Below, piece by piece: positions 28,599 to 37,131 of a stretch of DNA of 38,079 bases. The stretch's first letter is position 1; the number at the start of each line of letters is the position of its first letter. Both the position numbers and the translations under genes were made by a program. Under the pieces are notes generated by a model. That model saw nothing but the letters and a program-made list of their open reading frames with translations, did not search any database and had not been told where the DNA came from. Source of the stretch: Streptomyces sp. MH60 (lineage in GTDB: Bacteria; Actinomycetota; Actinomycetes; Streptomycetales; Streptomycetaceae); the NCBI RefSeq assembly GCF_002939385.1, contig NZ_MULI01000069.1, positions 1 to 38,079 on the forward strand. Direction: 5' to 3'.

Positions 28599-29993
28599 AT
28601 GGAACGCACGAAAGCGGAACTTCCTGACGGTACCGGAGGTTCCGGAGGCGCCCGGGAGGGCGCGGGGACGGGCGAGGGGGCGGACGCGGGGGCCGCTGCG
28701 ACCGGCGCGGGGGCGGTCCGCGACCGCGCGATGACGTCCTTCAGCCCGGCCGACGAGGAGAAGCGCCGGGGCGTGCGCCGGATGAAGCTCACCGCCACCG
28801 GCCTGCTGCTCTTCGTCGCCGTGGTCTACGTCCTGTCCGAGTGGGCCTCCCACCGGGGCGCGGGCGCCTGGGCGGGCTATGTGTCGGCCGCCGCCGAGGC
28901 CGGGATGGTCGGCGCGCTCGCCGACTGGTTCGCGGTCACCGCCCTCTTCCGCCACCCGCTCGGCATCCCCATCCCGCACACCGCGATCATCCCGAAGAAG
29001 AAGGACCAGCTCGGCGTCTCGCTGGGCGAGTTCGTCGGGGAGAACTTCCTCTCCGAGGCCGTCGTGCGCCAGCGGCTGCGCGCCGTCGGCATCGGCAGCC
29101 GCCTCGGCGCCTGGCTCGCCGTGCCGGAGCACGCCGACCGGGTGACGGCGGAGCTGTCCGCCGCCCTGCGCGGTGCCCTCACCGTGCTGCGCGACTCCGA
29201 CGTCCAGGCGGTGGTCGGCGAGGCGATCACGCGCCGTGCCGACGCCCAGGAGATCGCCCCCGGCATCGGCAAGATGCTGGACCGGGTCGTCTCCGACGGC
29301 GGTCACAGGCGCGCCGTCGACCTGATCGTCTCCCGCGCCCACGACTGGCTGATCCTGCACGGCGACTCGGTGATGGACGCCGTCCAGGGCGGGGCGCCCG
29401 GATGGACCCCGCGGTTCGTCGACCGGAAGATCGGCGACCGGGTCTACAAGGAGCTGCTGCGCTTCGTCACCGAGATGCGCGACATGCCCGCCCACCCCGC
29501 GCGCGGCGCCCTCGACCGCTTCCTCACCGACTTCGCCGCCGACCTCCAGTCCGACACGGAGACCCGCGCGCGGGTCGAGCGGCTGAAGACCGAGGTGCTG
29601 GGCCGCGGCGAGGTCCAGGATCTGATCGCGTCCGCCTGGACGGCCGTACGGTCCATGATCGTCTCGGCGGCGGAGGACGAGCGCAGCGAACTGCGGCTGC
29701 GGGTGCGCGCCTCGCTGCTGTCCCTGGGCTCCCGGATGGCCTCCGACCCCAAGGTGCAGGGCAAGGTCGACCGCTGGGTGGAGAGCGCCGCGGTGTACGT
29801 CGTCACCACCTACCGCAAGGAGATCACCTCGCTGATCACCGACACGGTGGCGGGCTGGGACGCCGAGCACACCACGAAGAAGATCGAGGCGAACATCGGC
29901 CGCGACCTCCAGTTCATCCGCATCAACGGCACCGTGGTCGGCTCCCTGGCCGGGCTGCTGATCTACACGGTCTCCCGCATCCTGGGGGCGTAG
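28599..29993 (+). CDS. DUF445 family membrane protein
   Basis: 464 residues from ATG 28599, close to a GGTGGAG; a GTG at 28590 is an in-frame alternative. After a Gly/Ala-rich polar start of about 45 residues, a first membrane helix follows (TATGLLLFVAVVYVLSEWA), then the DUF445 signature GMVGALADWFAVTALFRHPLGI and IPHTAIIPKKKDQLGVSLGEFVGENFLS. A long helical cytosolic or periplasmic part (about 130-440) leads to a C-terminal membrane helix (VVGSLAGLLIYTVSRIL). DUF445 proteins are conserved but of unknown function. It stands alone in a 500-bp divergent arrangement with the SGNH gene. Confidence 0.88.
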   Translation: MERTKAELPDGTGGSGGAREGAGTGEGADAGAAATGAGAVRDRAMTSFSPADEEKRRGVRRMKLTATGLLLFVAVVYVLSEWASHRGAGAWAGYVSAAAEAGMVGALADWFAVTALFRHPLGIPIPHTAIIPKKKDQLGVSLGEFVGENFLSEAVVRQRLRAVGIGSRLGAWLAVPEHADRVTAELSAALRGALTVLRDSDVQAVVGEAITRRADAQEIAPGIGKMLDRVVSDGGHRRAVDLIVSRAHDWLILHGDSVMDAVQGGAPGWTPRFVDRKIGDRVYKELLRFVTEMRDMPAHPARGALDRFLTDFAADLQSDTETRARVERLKTEVLGRGEVQDLIASAWTAVRSMIVSAAEDERSELRLRVRASLLSLGSRMASDPKVQGKVDRWVESAAVYVVTTYRKEITSLITDTVAGWDAEHTTKKIEANIGRDLQFIRINGTVVGSLAGLLIYTVSRILGA

Positions 29994-30066
29994 CTCCCGA
30001 CGCGGGCGGGCGTGTTCCCTCCGGCGCCGGGCACACGTGAGGCGTTCGCTCGACGGAGAGGGAGCC

Positions 30067-31581
30067 ATGACAGCAGAAGCGTCGTCGTCGGGCTCGGTGC
30101 CCGCCTCCACCGGGACGGTCACCACGGCCGTCCCCGCCCGCCTGGACCGGCTGCCCTGGTCACGCTGGCACTGGATGATCGTGATCGGTCTGGGCACCGT
30201 CTGGATCCTGGACGGCCTGGAAGTCACGATCGTCGGCAACGTCGCCGGGCGCATCGCCGAGGACGGCAGCGGCCTGGACATCAGCTCCGCCCAGATCACC
30301 GGCCTCGCCGCCGCCCTGTACGTGGCGGGGGCGTGCTCCGGCGCCCTGTTCTTCGGGTGGCTGACCGACCGGCACGGCCGCAAGAAGCTGTTCATGATCA
30401 CGCTGGTGGTCTATCTGGTGGCGACCGCGCTGACCGCGGTCTCCTTCGAGTCCTGGTGGTTCTTCCTCTTCCGCTTCCTCACCGGCTTCGGCATCGGCGG
30501 CGAGTACGCGGCGATCAACTCCGCGATCGACGAGCTGATCCCGTCCCGCTACCGGGGCCGGGTCGACCTCATCATCAACGGCAGCTACTGGCTCGGCGCG
30601 ATCGGCGGCGCCCTGCTGTCGATCGTGATGCTGGACACCGACATCTTCCCGAAGGACCTCGGCTGGCGGCTCAGCTTCGGCCTCGGCGTGGTCCTCGGGC
30701 TGGTCATCCTCCTCGTGCGGCGGCACGTCCCGGAGAGCCCGCGCTGGCAGTTCATCCACGGCCAGGGCGAGAAGGCGGACACCCTCGTCTCCTCCGTCGA
30801 ACGGGAGATCGAGCGGGAGAAGGGCGAGGAGCTGCCGCCGCCCGCCGGTGAGATCACCATCCACCAGCGCAAGAGCATCGGCTTCGGGCTGATCGCCAAG
30901 ACCGTCTTCGGCCGCTATCCGCGCCGCGCGGTCCTCGGCCTGTCCCTCTTCATCGGCCAGGCCTTCCTCTACAACGCGATCACCTTCGGCTTCGGCACCA
31001 TCCTCATCACCTTCTTCGACGTGCCGACCGGCAGCACCGGCTACTACTTCGCCGTCATCGCCGCCGGCAACTTCTGCGGCCCGCTGGTGCTCGGCCCCCT
31101 CTTCGACACCGTCGGCCGCCGGATCATGATCTCCAGCACCTATCTGCTCTCCGGCATCCTGCTCTTCGGCACGGCCTGGCTCTTCGACCGGGGCTCGCTC
31201 ACGGCGACGACCATGACGGCCTGCTGGTGCGTGGTGCTGTTCTTCGCCTCGGCGGGCGCCTCCAGCGCGTACCTGACCGTCTCCGAGATCTTCCCGATGG
31301 AGACCCGCGCCATGGCCATCGCCTTCTTCTACGCCCTCGGCACCGCCGCCGGCGGTATCAGCGGCCCGCTGCTCTTCGCCGACCTGACCGAGTCCGGCGT
31401 GGTCGGCGACACGGTCATGGCCTTCCAGATCGGCGCCGGGCTGATGTGCGCGGCCGGCCTGGTCGCGGCGTTCCTCGCGGTGAAGGCGGAACGCCGCTCG
31501 CTGGAGGACATCGCCGAACCGCTGTCGACGGCGGCGCCGGACACCCCCGGAACGGCGGGCTCCGCGGCGCGGACCGGCTAG
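30067..31581 (+). CDS. MFS transporter (metabolite:proton symporter-like)
   Basis: 504 residues from ATG 30067 with GGAGAGGGAG upstream. Twelve membrane helices fit the major facilitator fold. The first helix carries WHWMIVIGLGTVWILDGLEV, the loop 2-3 motif is GWLTDRHGRKKLF, and the segment FLTGFGIGGEYAAINSAIDELIPSRYRG is typical of the sugar-porter/metabolite symporter group; the second half repeats GPLFDTVGRRIM. The C-terminal residues are Ala/Pro/Thr-rich. The likely substrate is a sugar or organic acid but cannot be specified. A VOC gene follows after about 50 bp on the same strand. Confidence 0.9.
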   Translation: MTAEASSSGSVPASTGTVTTAVPARLDRLPWSRWHWMIVIGLGTVWILDGLEVTIVGNVAGRIAEDGSGLDISSAQITGLAAALYVAGACSGALFFGWLTDRHGRKKLFMITLVVYLVATALTAVSFESWWFFLFRFLTGFGIGGEYAAINSAIDELIPSRYRGRVDLIINGSYWLGAIGGALLSIVMLDTDIFPKDLGWRLSFGLGVVLGLVILLVRRHVPESPRWQFIHGQGEKADTLVSSVEREIEREKGEELPPPAGEITIHQRKSIGFGLIAKTVFGRYPRRAVLGLSLFIGQAFLYNAITFGFGTILITFFDVPTGSTGYYFAVIAAGNFCGPLVLGPLFDTVGRRIMISSTYLLSGILLFGTAWLFDRGSLTATTMTACWCVVLFFASAGASSAYLTVSEIFPMETRAMAIAFFYALGTAAGGISGPLLFADLTESGVVGDTVMAFQIGAGLMCAAGLVAAFLAVKAERRSLEDIAEPLSTAAPDTPGTAGSAARTG

Positions 31582-31630
31582 CGTCGCACCCGCAGCCGAC
31601 CCGACCCGGCACAGACGTCGAGGAGCCCCG

Positions 31631-31990
31631 ATGACCATCCGCAGAATCGTCCCCAACATCCACGTCGAGGCCGAGGGGCAGTGGAACACCAGCCGCGAGT
31701 TCTACGGCCTGCTCGGCTTCGAGGAGGTCATGGACATGGGCTGGGTGACGACCCTGGCCTCCCCGTCCAACCCCACCGCCCAGATCAGCCTCTTCACCGA
31801 GGAGCGCACGGCGCCCGTCGTCCCCGACCTGAGCGTCGAGGTCGAGGACGTCGACGCGGTCTACGCCCAGGTGGTCGCGTCGGGCGCCGAGATCGTACGG
31901 GAGCCGCGGGACGAGGACTGGGGCGTACGCCGTTTCTTCGTACGGGACCCGAACGGCCGGGTGATCAACGTGCTCACCCACCGCTCCTGA
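31631..31990 (+). CDS. VOC superfamily (glyoxalase/dioxygenase-fold) protein
   Basis: 119 residues from ATG 31631, preceded by GAGG. The two beta-alpha-beta-beta-beta modules are visible: RIVPNIHVEAEGQWNTSREFYGLLGFEEV and SVEVEDVDAVYAQVVASGAEIVREPRDEDWGVRRFFVRDPNGRVINVL. VOC proteins include glyoxalase I, dioxygenases and bleomycin/fosfomycin-resistance proteins. The metal residues cannot be assigned confidently here; the C-terminal DPNGRVINVL lacks the Glu typical of a catalytic metal site. The specific reaction is unknown. Confidence 0.85.
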   Translation: MTIRRIVPNIHVEAEGQWNTSREFYGLLGFEEVMDMGWVTTLASPSNPTAQISLFTEERTAPVVPDLSVEVEDVDAVYAQVVASGAEIVREPRDEDWGVRRFFVRDPNGRVINVLTHRS

Positions 31991-32006
31991 CCCGCGCCGC
32001 GGGCGT

Positions 32007-32309
32007 TCAGGCGCGCCGGTCGGCGACCGCCCACGAGGCCAGGGCCACGGCGCCCGCCACACCGAACACGGCGGGCCAGGCGCCCACCTTCTTGGCCAGC
32101 GGGTGCGACCCGGCGAACCCGGCGACGTACGCCGCCGTCAGCGCGCCCGCGGCCCTCCCGCCGGCCCGCGCCCGCCACTGCTGCGCGGCGGCGGCCCCGG
32201 CGACGGCGAGCACGGCGCCGCCCAGCTGCCGCTTCCCGGTCCAGCGGGCCACGCCGTACCCGCCGACGAGACCGCCCGCGGCGACCACCGCGCTGGGAAC
32301 CTTCGCCAT
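32007..32309 (-). CDS. Small hydrophobic membrane protein, unknown
   Basis: 100 residues from ATG 32309, behind a GGAGGCAG site. It is almost entirely Ala/Gly/Val with three likely helices (VPSAVVAAGGLVGGYGVA, GGAVLAVAGAAAAQQW, AVFGVAGAVALASWAVA) and few charged residues between them. No domain is recognised. It converges on the VOC gene with 16 bp between the stops and is divergent from the hydrolase gene. Confidence 0.7.
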   Translation of the reverse strand: MAKVPSAVVAAGGLVGGYGVARWTGKRQLGGAVLAVAGAAAAQQWRARAGGRAAGALTAAYVAGFAGSHPLAKKVGAWPAVFGVAGAVALASWAVADRRA

Positions 32310-32469
32310 GTCTGCCTCCTGCTCCGCCGGACCGGCTGGACCGGCTCCGGACGTACCGACTTGTCGGGACCGAGGCTAATCCCCACCCCTTTCGGCCGAA
32401 CACCGAGCCCTGATCGTGACACTTCCGGGTATCCACTCCGTTGGGAGGACGAGCACCCGGAGGAGACCG

Positions 32470-33354
32470 ATGACCACACAGCGTCCCGGCACGTACGACC
32501 CGCCCCGACCCCGGACGGTCACGGTGGACGGCGCCCGCGTCGCCTGCTGGGAGTCGGGACCGCCGGACGCCGAGCCCGTCCTGCTCCTGCACGGCTACCC
32601 CGCCGACCACCGGTGCTGGCGCCACCAGGTCCCGGCCCTGTCGGCCCGCCACCGGGTCATCACGCCGGACCTCCTCGGCTGGGGCACCTCCGAACGCCCC
32701 CTGCACCTGTCCTTCGACTACGACACGGAGGTCGCCCGGCTCGGCCGGCTCCTCGACGCGCTGGAGCTGGACTCGGTGAACCTGGTCGGCCACGACTACG
32801 GCGGCTTCCTCGCCCTCGGCTTCGCCGAGAACCACCCCGGCCGGGTCCGCAGGCTGGCGCTCCTCAACAGCCGCGCGCACGCCACCTTCACCCGCCGCTG
32901 GTACACCGTGTTCAGCCTGATCAGCCTCGCCGGACGCAGCCCCGTGCTCCGCCGCCCGGCCCGGCACCTGCCGTACGCCGCCCTCCACCGCCGGGCCCTC
33001 GCGCCGCTGGTGCGCGCCGGGCACCTCGACGCGCGCGTCCTGGACGGCTACGTCGGCTGGATGGCCGCGCCCGAGGGCCGCCGCTGGCTGCTCCACTACT
33101 TCGGCGACTACCGCACCCCGGCCCGCCCCGAACTGCGCCGGCGGCTGCGGGACATCACCTGCCCGACGGCGGTCGTCTGGGGCCGCGCGGACCCCTACCT
33201 GAGCCCGGCCATCGCGACCGAGCTGGCCGGGTCCGTGCCCCGCGCCGAGCTGACGATGCTGGACGACGCCGGCCACTGGGTGATGGACGAACGCCCGGCC
33301 GCCGTGACCGAGGCACTGGGCCGGCTGCTGGAACGAACCACCCGCAGCGGGTGA
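32470..33354 (+). CDS. Alpha/beta-fold hydrolase, epoxide-hydrolase-like
   Basis: 294 residues from ATG 32470, with GGAGGA and CCCGGAGGAG upstream. It has the alpha/beta hydrolase fold: oxyanion-hole motif HGYP (41-44), the nucleophile elbow GHDYG with Asp at 109, and the C-terminal His in AGHWVMDERP with the acidic residue in WGRADPYLSP. An Asp nucleophile and the HGxP motif are features of the epoxide hydrolase/haloalkane dehalogenase branch rather than esterases, which use Ser. The substrate is not known. The CMD gene follows after a 100-bp gap containing an ECF41-like promoter. Confidence 0.88.
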   Translation: MTTQRPGTYDPPRPRTVTVDGARVACWESGPPDAEPVLLLHGYPADHRCWRHQVPALSARHRVITPDLLGWGTSERPLHLSFDYDTEVARLGRLLDALELDSVNLVGHDYGGFLALGFAENHPGRVRRLALLNSRAHATFTRRWYTVFSLISLAGRSPVLRRPARHLPYAALHRRALAPLVRAGHLDARVLDGYVGWMAAPEGRRWLLHYFGDYRTPARPELRRRLRDITCPTAVVWGRADPYLSPAIATELAGSVPRAELTMLDDAGHWVMDERPAAVTEALGRLLERTTRSG

Positions 33355-33386
33355 GACGCAGGTCACAGAAGGGTCGTGCCCCGGCC

Positions 33387-33413
33387 TGTCACACCGCGCC
33401 GCCGGCATCCGTC
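33387..33413 (+). promoter_or_regulatory. ECF41-type sigma promoter of the CMD gene
   Basis: TGTCACA (33387-33393), a 16-nt spacer, then CGTC (33410-33413). This is exactly the TGTCACA-N16-CGTC consensus recalled for ECF41 sigma factors. ECF41 groups are known to neighbour carboxymuconolactone-decarboxylase-family genes, and the next gene is such a protein. The sigma gene itself is not in the window. Confidence 0.75.
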
Positions 33414-33455
33414 GGAGCTGTGTACGACCAACCGGCGACGACGGAGGAACCCATC

Positions 33456-33929
33456 ATGGAAGCGCGTCTCGACCTCTTCACCAACCCGCTCGCGGGCAAG
33501 CTGCTGCGGCACATCAACTCCGCGGGCAAGGCCGTGGGCGACTCGACGCTGCCGGCCGCGACCCAGGAGCTGGTGAAGATCCGCGCCAGCCAGATCAACG
33601 GCTGCGGCTTCTGCCTCGACATGCACACCAAGGACGCCGCGGAGGCCGGGGAGACCTCGCTGCGCCTCAACCTGATCGCCGCCTGGCGGGAGGCCAAGGT
33701 GTTCACCGACGCGGAGCGCGCCGCCCTCGAACTGACCGAGCAGGGCACCCGCCTCGCCGACGCCTCCGGCGGCGTCACCGACGAGGCCTGGGCGAACGCG
33801 GCGAAGCACTACGACGAGGAGCAGCTCACCGCCCTCGTCGGACTGATCGCCGTCATCAACACCTACAACCGCCTGAACGTCATCACCCAGCAGCCCGCCG
33901 GCGACTACACGCCGGGGATGTTCGGCTGA
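33456..33929 (+). CDS. AhpD/carboxymuconolactone decarboxylase-family protein
   Basis: 157 residues from ATG 33456 with GGAGGAA upstream. The AhpD-like motif is complete: ELVKIRASQINGCGFCLDMH, with the CxxC pair and the His three residues after the second Cys, plus Glu upstream. AhpD proteins act as alkylhydroperoxidases through this CxxC. The rest (FTDAERAALELTE, ALVGLIAVINTYNRLNV) matches the CMD fold. It is controlled by what looks like an ECF41 promoter, so it may be part of an oxidative or redox-stress response. It converges on the CYP154-like gene. Confidence 0.9.
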   Translation: MEARLDLFTNPLAGKLLRHINSAGKAVGDSTLPAATQELVKIRASQINGCGFCLDMHTKDAAEAGETSLRLNLIAAWREAKVFTDAERAALELTEQGTRLADASGGVTDEAWANAAKHYDEEQLTALVGLIAVINTYNRLNVITQQPAGDYTPGMFG

Positions 33930-33989
33930 GCCCACCGGCTCCGGCCGTCGGTCCCCGGCGTCCCGGCCCCCGGTCCCGCGGCGCCCCGC

Positions 33990-35216
33990 TCAGCCGGCGT
34001 GCAGCAGGACCGGGAGCCGCTGGTGGCCGTTGCTGATCAGCGAGGGCACCGGCGGCAGCTCCTCGGCCGGATCGGCGAGGCGGAGGTCCGGGAAGCGGCC
34101 GAACAGGCTCTCCAGCGCGAGGGTCACCTCCATACGGGCCAGCGGCGCGCCCAGGCAGAAGTGGACGCCGTGGCCGAACGCCAGGTGCTCCTTGACCGTG
34201 CGGGTCGCGTCGAAGGAGTCGGCGTCCTCGTGCCAGTCCGGGTGGCGGTTGGCGGCGGCGTACGAGGCGAGGATCGCCTCCCCGCGGGCGATGGTCCGCC
34301 CGTCCGGCAGCGGGATGTCCGTGACCGCGAACCGCAGCGGCAGGTGCTTGACCGCCGGTTCGTGGCGCAGCGTCTCCTCCACCACGTCCCCCCAGGTGAC
34401 CTCGCCCTTGCGGACCAGTTCGAGCTGGTCGGGGCGGGTCAGCAGGGTGTGCACGGCCTGGTCGATGACGTTGACGGTGGTCTCGTACCCGGCGCTGATC
34501 ATCAGCAGCAGGGTGTCGCGCAGCTCCTCGGGGGAGAGGCGGTCGCCGTCCCCCTCGTCGTCCCGCGCGGCGATGAGCAGGGACGTCATGTCGTCGCCCG
34601 GCGTGGCGCGCTTGGCCGCGATGAGCTGGTCCAGGACCTCGTACAGGCGCGCGGTGTTGGCCTGCGCCTCGGCCTGGTCCAGGGTGGTGTCGAAGACGCC
34701 GTCCACGAGGGCGCGGAAGCCGGCGCGCCGGTCCTCGGGCACGCCCATGAGGTGACCGATCACCGCGATGGGCAGCGGGTAGGCCAGTTCCTGCCGCAGG
34801 TCCACCGGCTCACCCGCGGGAAGCGCCGCGAGCCGGTCGACGAGCCCGGTCACCATCGACTCGACGGCCGGCCGCATCGCGTCGACGCGACGGGCGCTGA
34901 ACGCGGGCGCCACCAGCCGGCGCAGCTTGCGGTGGTTGGGCCCGTACGCGGTGAACATGTTCTCCACCGCCACCCACAGCGCCAGCGGCCAGGTGGTGAC
35001 GACCTCGCCGAAGGCGGGCCAGTGCGCCCGGGCGTCCTTGGAGACGTCGGGGCTGGTGAGCAGCTGTTTGAGGAGGGCGGGGTCGCTGACCGACCAGGCC
35101 TCCACCCCGAGGACGTCCACCCGGGTGGCGGGGCCGCCCTCCCGCAGGGCGCGGTGCTCGGCGTGGTGATCGGCGCCGTGGGGGTCGAGGACGAGGGCGG
35201 GCTGCTGGGTCGCCAT
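33990..35216 (-). CDS. Cytochrome P450, CYP154-like
   Basis: 408 residues from ATG 35216. All standard P450 elements are present: I-helix AGYETT (242-247) with the acid-alcohol pair, K-helix ETLR (281-284), and the heme loop FGHGVHFCLG with Cys354. The C-helix has YGPNHRKLRR, binding the heme propionate. It closely resembles S. coelicolor CYP154A1, which lies downstream of a CYP157-family partner in a conservon. Here it is the last gene of the cvn operon, 11 bp after the CYP157-like gene. Electrons must come from ferredoxin encoded elsewhere. The substrate is unknown. Confidence 0.95.
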   Translation of the reverse strand: MATQQPALVLDPHGADHHAEHRALREGGPATRVDVLGVEAWSVSDPALLKQLLTSPDVSKDARAHWPAFGEVVTTWPLALWVAVENMFTAYGPNHRKLRRLVAPAFSARRVDAMRPAVESMVTGLVDRLAALPAGEPVDLRQELAYPLPIAVIGHLMGVPEDRRAGFRALVDGVFDTTLDQAEAQANTARLYEVLDQLIAAKRATPGDDMTSLLIAARDDEGDGDRLSPEELRDTLLLMISAGYETTVNVIDQAVHTLLTRPDQLELVRKGEVTWGDVVEETLRHEPAVKHLPLRFAVTDIPLPDGRTIARGEAILASYAAANRHPDWHEDADSFDATRTVKEHLAFGHGVHFCLGAPLARMEVTLALESLFGRFPDLRLADPAEELPPVPSLISNGHQRLPVLLHAG

Positions 35217-35227
35217 GGCCTGGCTCC

Positions 35228-36460
35228 TTAGTGTGCGGCGGGTTGCGCGGCGGGGAAGGTGACGGGCAGGGATTCGAGGGCGCGGTGGAACGGGCCGGGG
35301 CGCCACGTCAGTTCGGCGGCGGGACGGGCGAGGTCCGTCTCGGGCAGCGCGTCCAGGAGGTGGGTGACCGCGGTCTCGGCGATGAGGTACGCGTGCGAGC
35401 GGGCCGGGCAGGTGTGCGGGCCGATGCTCCAGGCCAGGTGGGCGCGGTTGCCGCCGTGCTGTCCCGCGGGCACGCCCTCGGTGAGGGCCGGGTCGTTGTT
35501 CGCGGCCGCCATCGAGATCACCACCGGCTGGTCGGCCGGCAGCAGCACGCCCTCCACGTCGATGGGGTACGGGGGATAGGAGATGCAGTAGTTCGCCATC
35601 GGCGGGTCGGTGTAGAGGACGGCGTCGAGCGCGTCGCGCACCGTGGAGAGCCCGGCGTGCAGGTCCGCGGAGAACTCCTCGTCGGTGAGGATCTTCAGGA
35701 TCGTGTTGCTGATCAGGTTGGTCATGGGTTCGATCCCGGCGCCGTAGAGCGTGACGAGCTGGTGGCTCATCTCCTCGTCGCTCAGCTCGACGGGGTGCAG
35801 GGCCAGCCGGGAGGTGATGTCGTCGCCGGGGTGGGTCCGGCGCAGGGTCACGAGGTCGGACACGGCCTGGGCGAGGATCAGGTTGCCCTGGTCGGCGTTG
35901 GTGGTGTCGAAGATCTTCGCCATGCCGTCGGCGATGCGCTGCCCGATCTCGTCCGGGCAGCCGAGGAGCGCGCTCAGCACGCGGAAGGCGATGGGGAAGG
36001 AGTACTGGGTGAGCAGGTCCGCCGAGCCGGCGGTGCGGAACCCGTTGATCGCCTCGGAGGCGACCTGCTCGACGAGGGCGCGCAGCCCGTGCTGGTCGAC
36101 CTGGTCGATGGCCTGGGTGTTGGCCGCCCGGTAGCGGGCGTGCTCGGCGCCGCCCGAGCGCAGCGCGTTGGGCCGCCACTCCATCATCGGCCGCACCGGG
36201 CAGGTCGCCGGGATCAGCTTCTCCCAGGCGCGCGGGTCGGCCGGGAAGTGCAGCGGGTCGTTCAGGATGCGGCGGGCCTGGTAGTAGCCGATCACCAGGG
36301 TCGCGGGGACGCCGGGCGCCAGGTCCACCGGGACCAGCGGACCGTGGGTGCGGCGCATGCTCCGGTAGGCGGCGTGCGGGTCGGCGGCGAACTCCGGGGC
36401 GTACAGGGCGATCCGGCCCGGCTCACTCGTCGGCGCGGTCTCGGTGGAGGGCAACGTCAT
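35228..36460 (-). CDS. cvnE: Atypical cytochrome P450 without ExxR (CYP157-like, conservon CvnE)
   Basis: 410 residues from ATG 36460, overlapping cvnD by 4 bp (ATGA). It is recognisably P450 (heme loop WSIGPHTCPA with Cys351) but lacks hallmarks: the K-helix reads ALDAVLYTDPP near 278-286, so both the Glu and the Arg of ExxR are absent; the I-helix has AGIEP (241-245), with Pro at the usual Thr; and the heme-loop Phe is Trp and the Gly after Cys is Pro. Loss of ExxR is the known feature of CYP157 in S. coelicolor. It may be a regulatory or structural partner of the GTPase module or of the next P450. Confidence 0.93.
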   Translation of the reverse strand: MTLPSTETAPTSEPGRIALYAPEFAADPHAAYRSMRRTHGPLVPVDLAPGVPATLVIGYYQARRILNDPLHFPADPRAWEKLIPATCPVRPMMEWRPNALRSGGAEHARYRAANTQAIDQVDQHGLRALVEQVASEAINGFRTAGSADLLTQYSFPIAFRVLSALLGCPDEIGQRIADGMAKIFDTTNADQGNLILAQAVSDLVTLRRTHPGDDITSRLALHPVELSDEEMSHQLVTLYGAGIEPMTNLISNTILKILTDEEFSADLHAGLSTVRDALDAVLYTDPPMANYCISYPPYPIDVEGVLLPADQPVVISMAAANNDPALTEGVPAGQHGGNRAHLAWSIGPHTCPARSHAYLIAETAVTHLLDALPETDLARPAAELTWRPGPFHRALESLPVTFPAAQPAAH

Positions 36461-37131
36461 CGGCGGGACTCCAGGAGGGCGGCTGAACGGTGCTCGGAGA
36501 GGTACTCCGTGAGCGTGATCAGGGCGTGCAGGGAGGAGGTGCGGTCGCGGGCGTCGCAGTACGTCAGCGGCGTGGCCGGTTCCAGGGCCAGCGCCTCGCG
36601 CAGCTCGGCCTCGGGGTAACCCGGGGCACCGGGGAAGGTGTTGATGGCGACGGCGTACGGAATCCGGGCGCCGTCCAGCAGCCCTAGGGCGTCGTGGGAG
36701 GCGTCGAGGTCGCGGGTGTCGGCCAGGACGAGACAGCCGAGGGCGCCCTCGGCCAGGTCCTCCCACAGCGGCTGGAAACGGGACTGCCCCGGCAGCCCGA
36801 ACAGGTACAGCGCGAGCCGGCCGCCGGCCAGGTGGATGCGGCCGAAGTCCATCGCCACGGTGGTCGTCGTCTTGTGCGGGGTGCCGCGCAGGTCGTCCAC
36901 ACCGGCGCTGGCCTGCGTGATCGGCTCCTCCATCCGCAGCGGGCGCACCTCCGAGACGCTGCCGATCAGCGTCGTCTTGCCGACGCCGAAGCCGCCCGCG
37001 ACCACGATCTTGGCCGACCGGGTCACCGTGGCGGGGACGTAGGTGACGGGCCGGTCGGCGCCCTCGGCCCCGGCGGCCCCGGCGGACGCGTCGGTCCGGT
37101 CGGTCCGGTCAGACCAGGGAGCGAAGTCCAC
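36457..37131 (-). CDS. cvnD: Conservon GTP-binding protein CvnD
   Basis: 224 residues from GTG 37131, with AGGAGGT five bases upstream. It is a small GTPase: P-loop GGFGVGKTTLIGSV (about 46-59), TTTTVAMDFGRI in the switch region, LPGQSRF for G3, with Leu where classical Ras-like GTPases have Asp, and the NKxD motif degenerate (INTF). It belongs to the MglA/Rap-like conservon class. CvnD works with CvnA-C at the membrane in a complex compared to GPCR signalling. It overlaps cvnC by 23 bp and cvnE by 4 bp. Confidence 0.93.
   Translation of the reverse strand: MDFAPWSDRTDRTDASAGAAGAEGADRPVTYVPATVTRSAKIVVAGGFGVGKTTLIGSVSEVRPLRMEEPITQASAGVDDLRGTPHKTTTTVAMDFGRIHLAGGRLALYLFGLPGQSRFQPLWEDLAEGALGCLVLADTRDLDASHDALGLLDGARIPYAVAINTFPGAPGYPEAELREALALEPATPLTYCDARDRTSSLHALITLTEYLSEHRSAALLESRR

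Noticed and set aside
33990..36460. P450-containing biosynthetic cluster
   Set aside because: No polyketide, peptide or terpene synthase is present; the P450s belong to the conservon operon.
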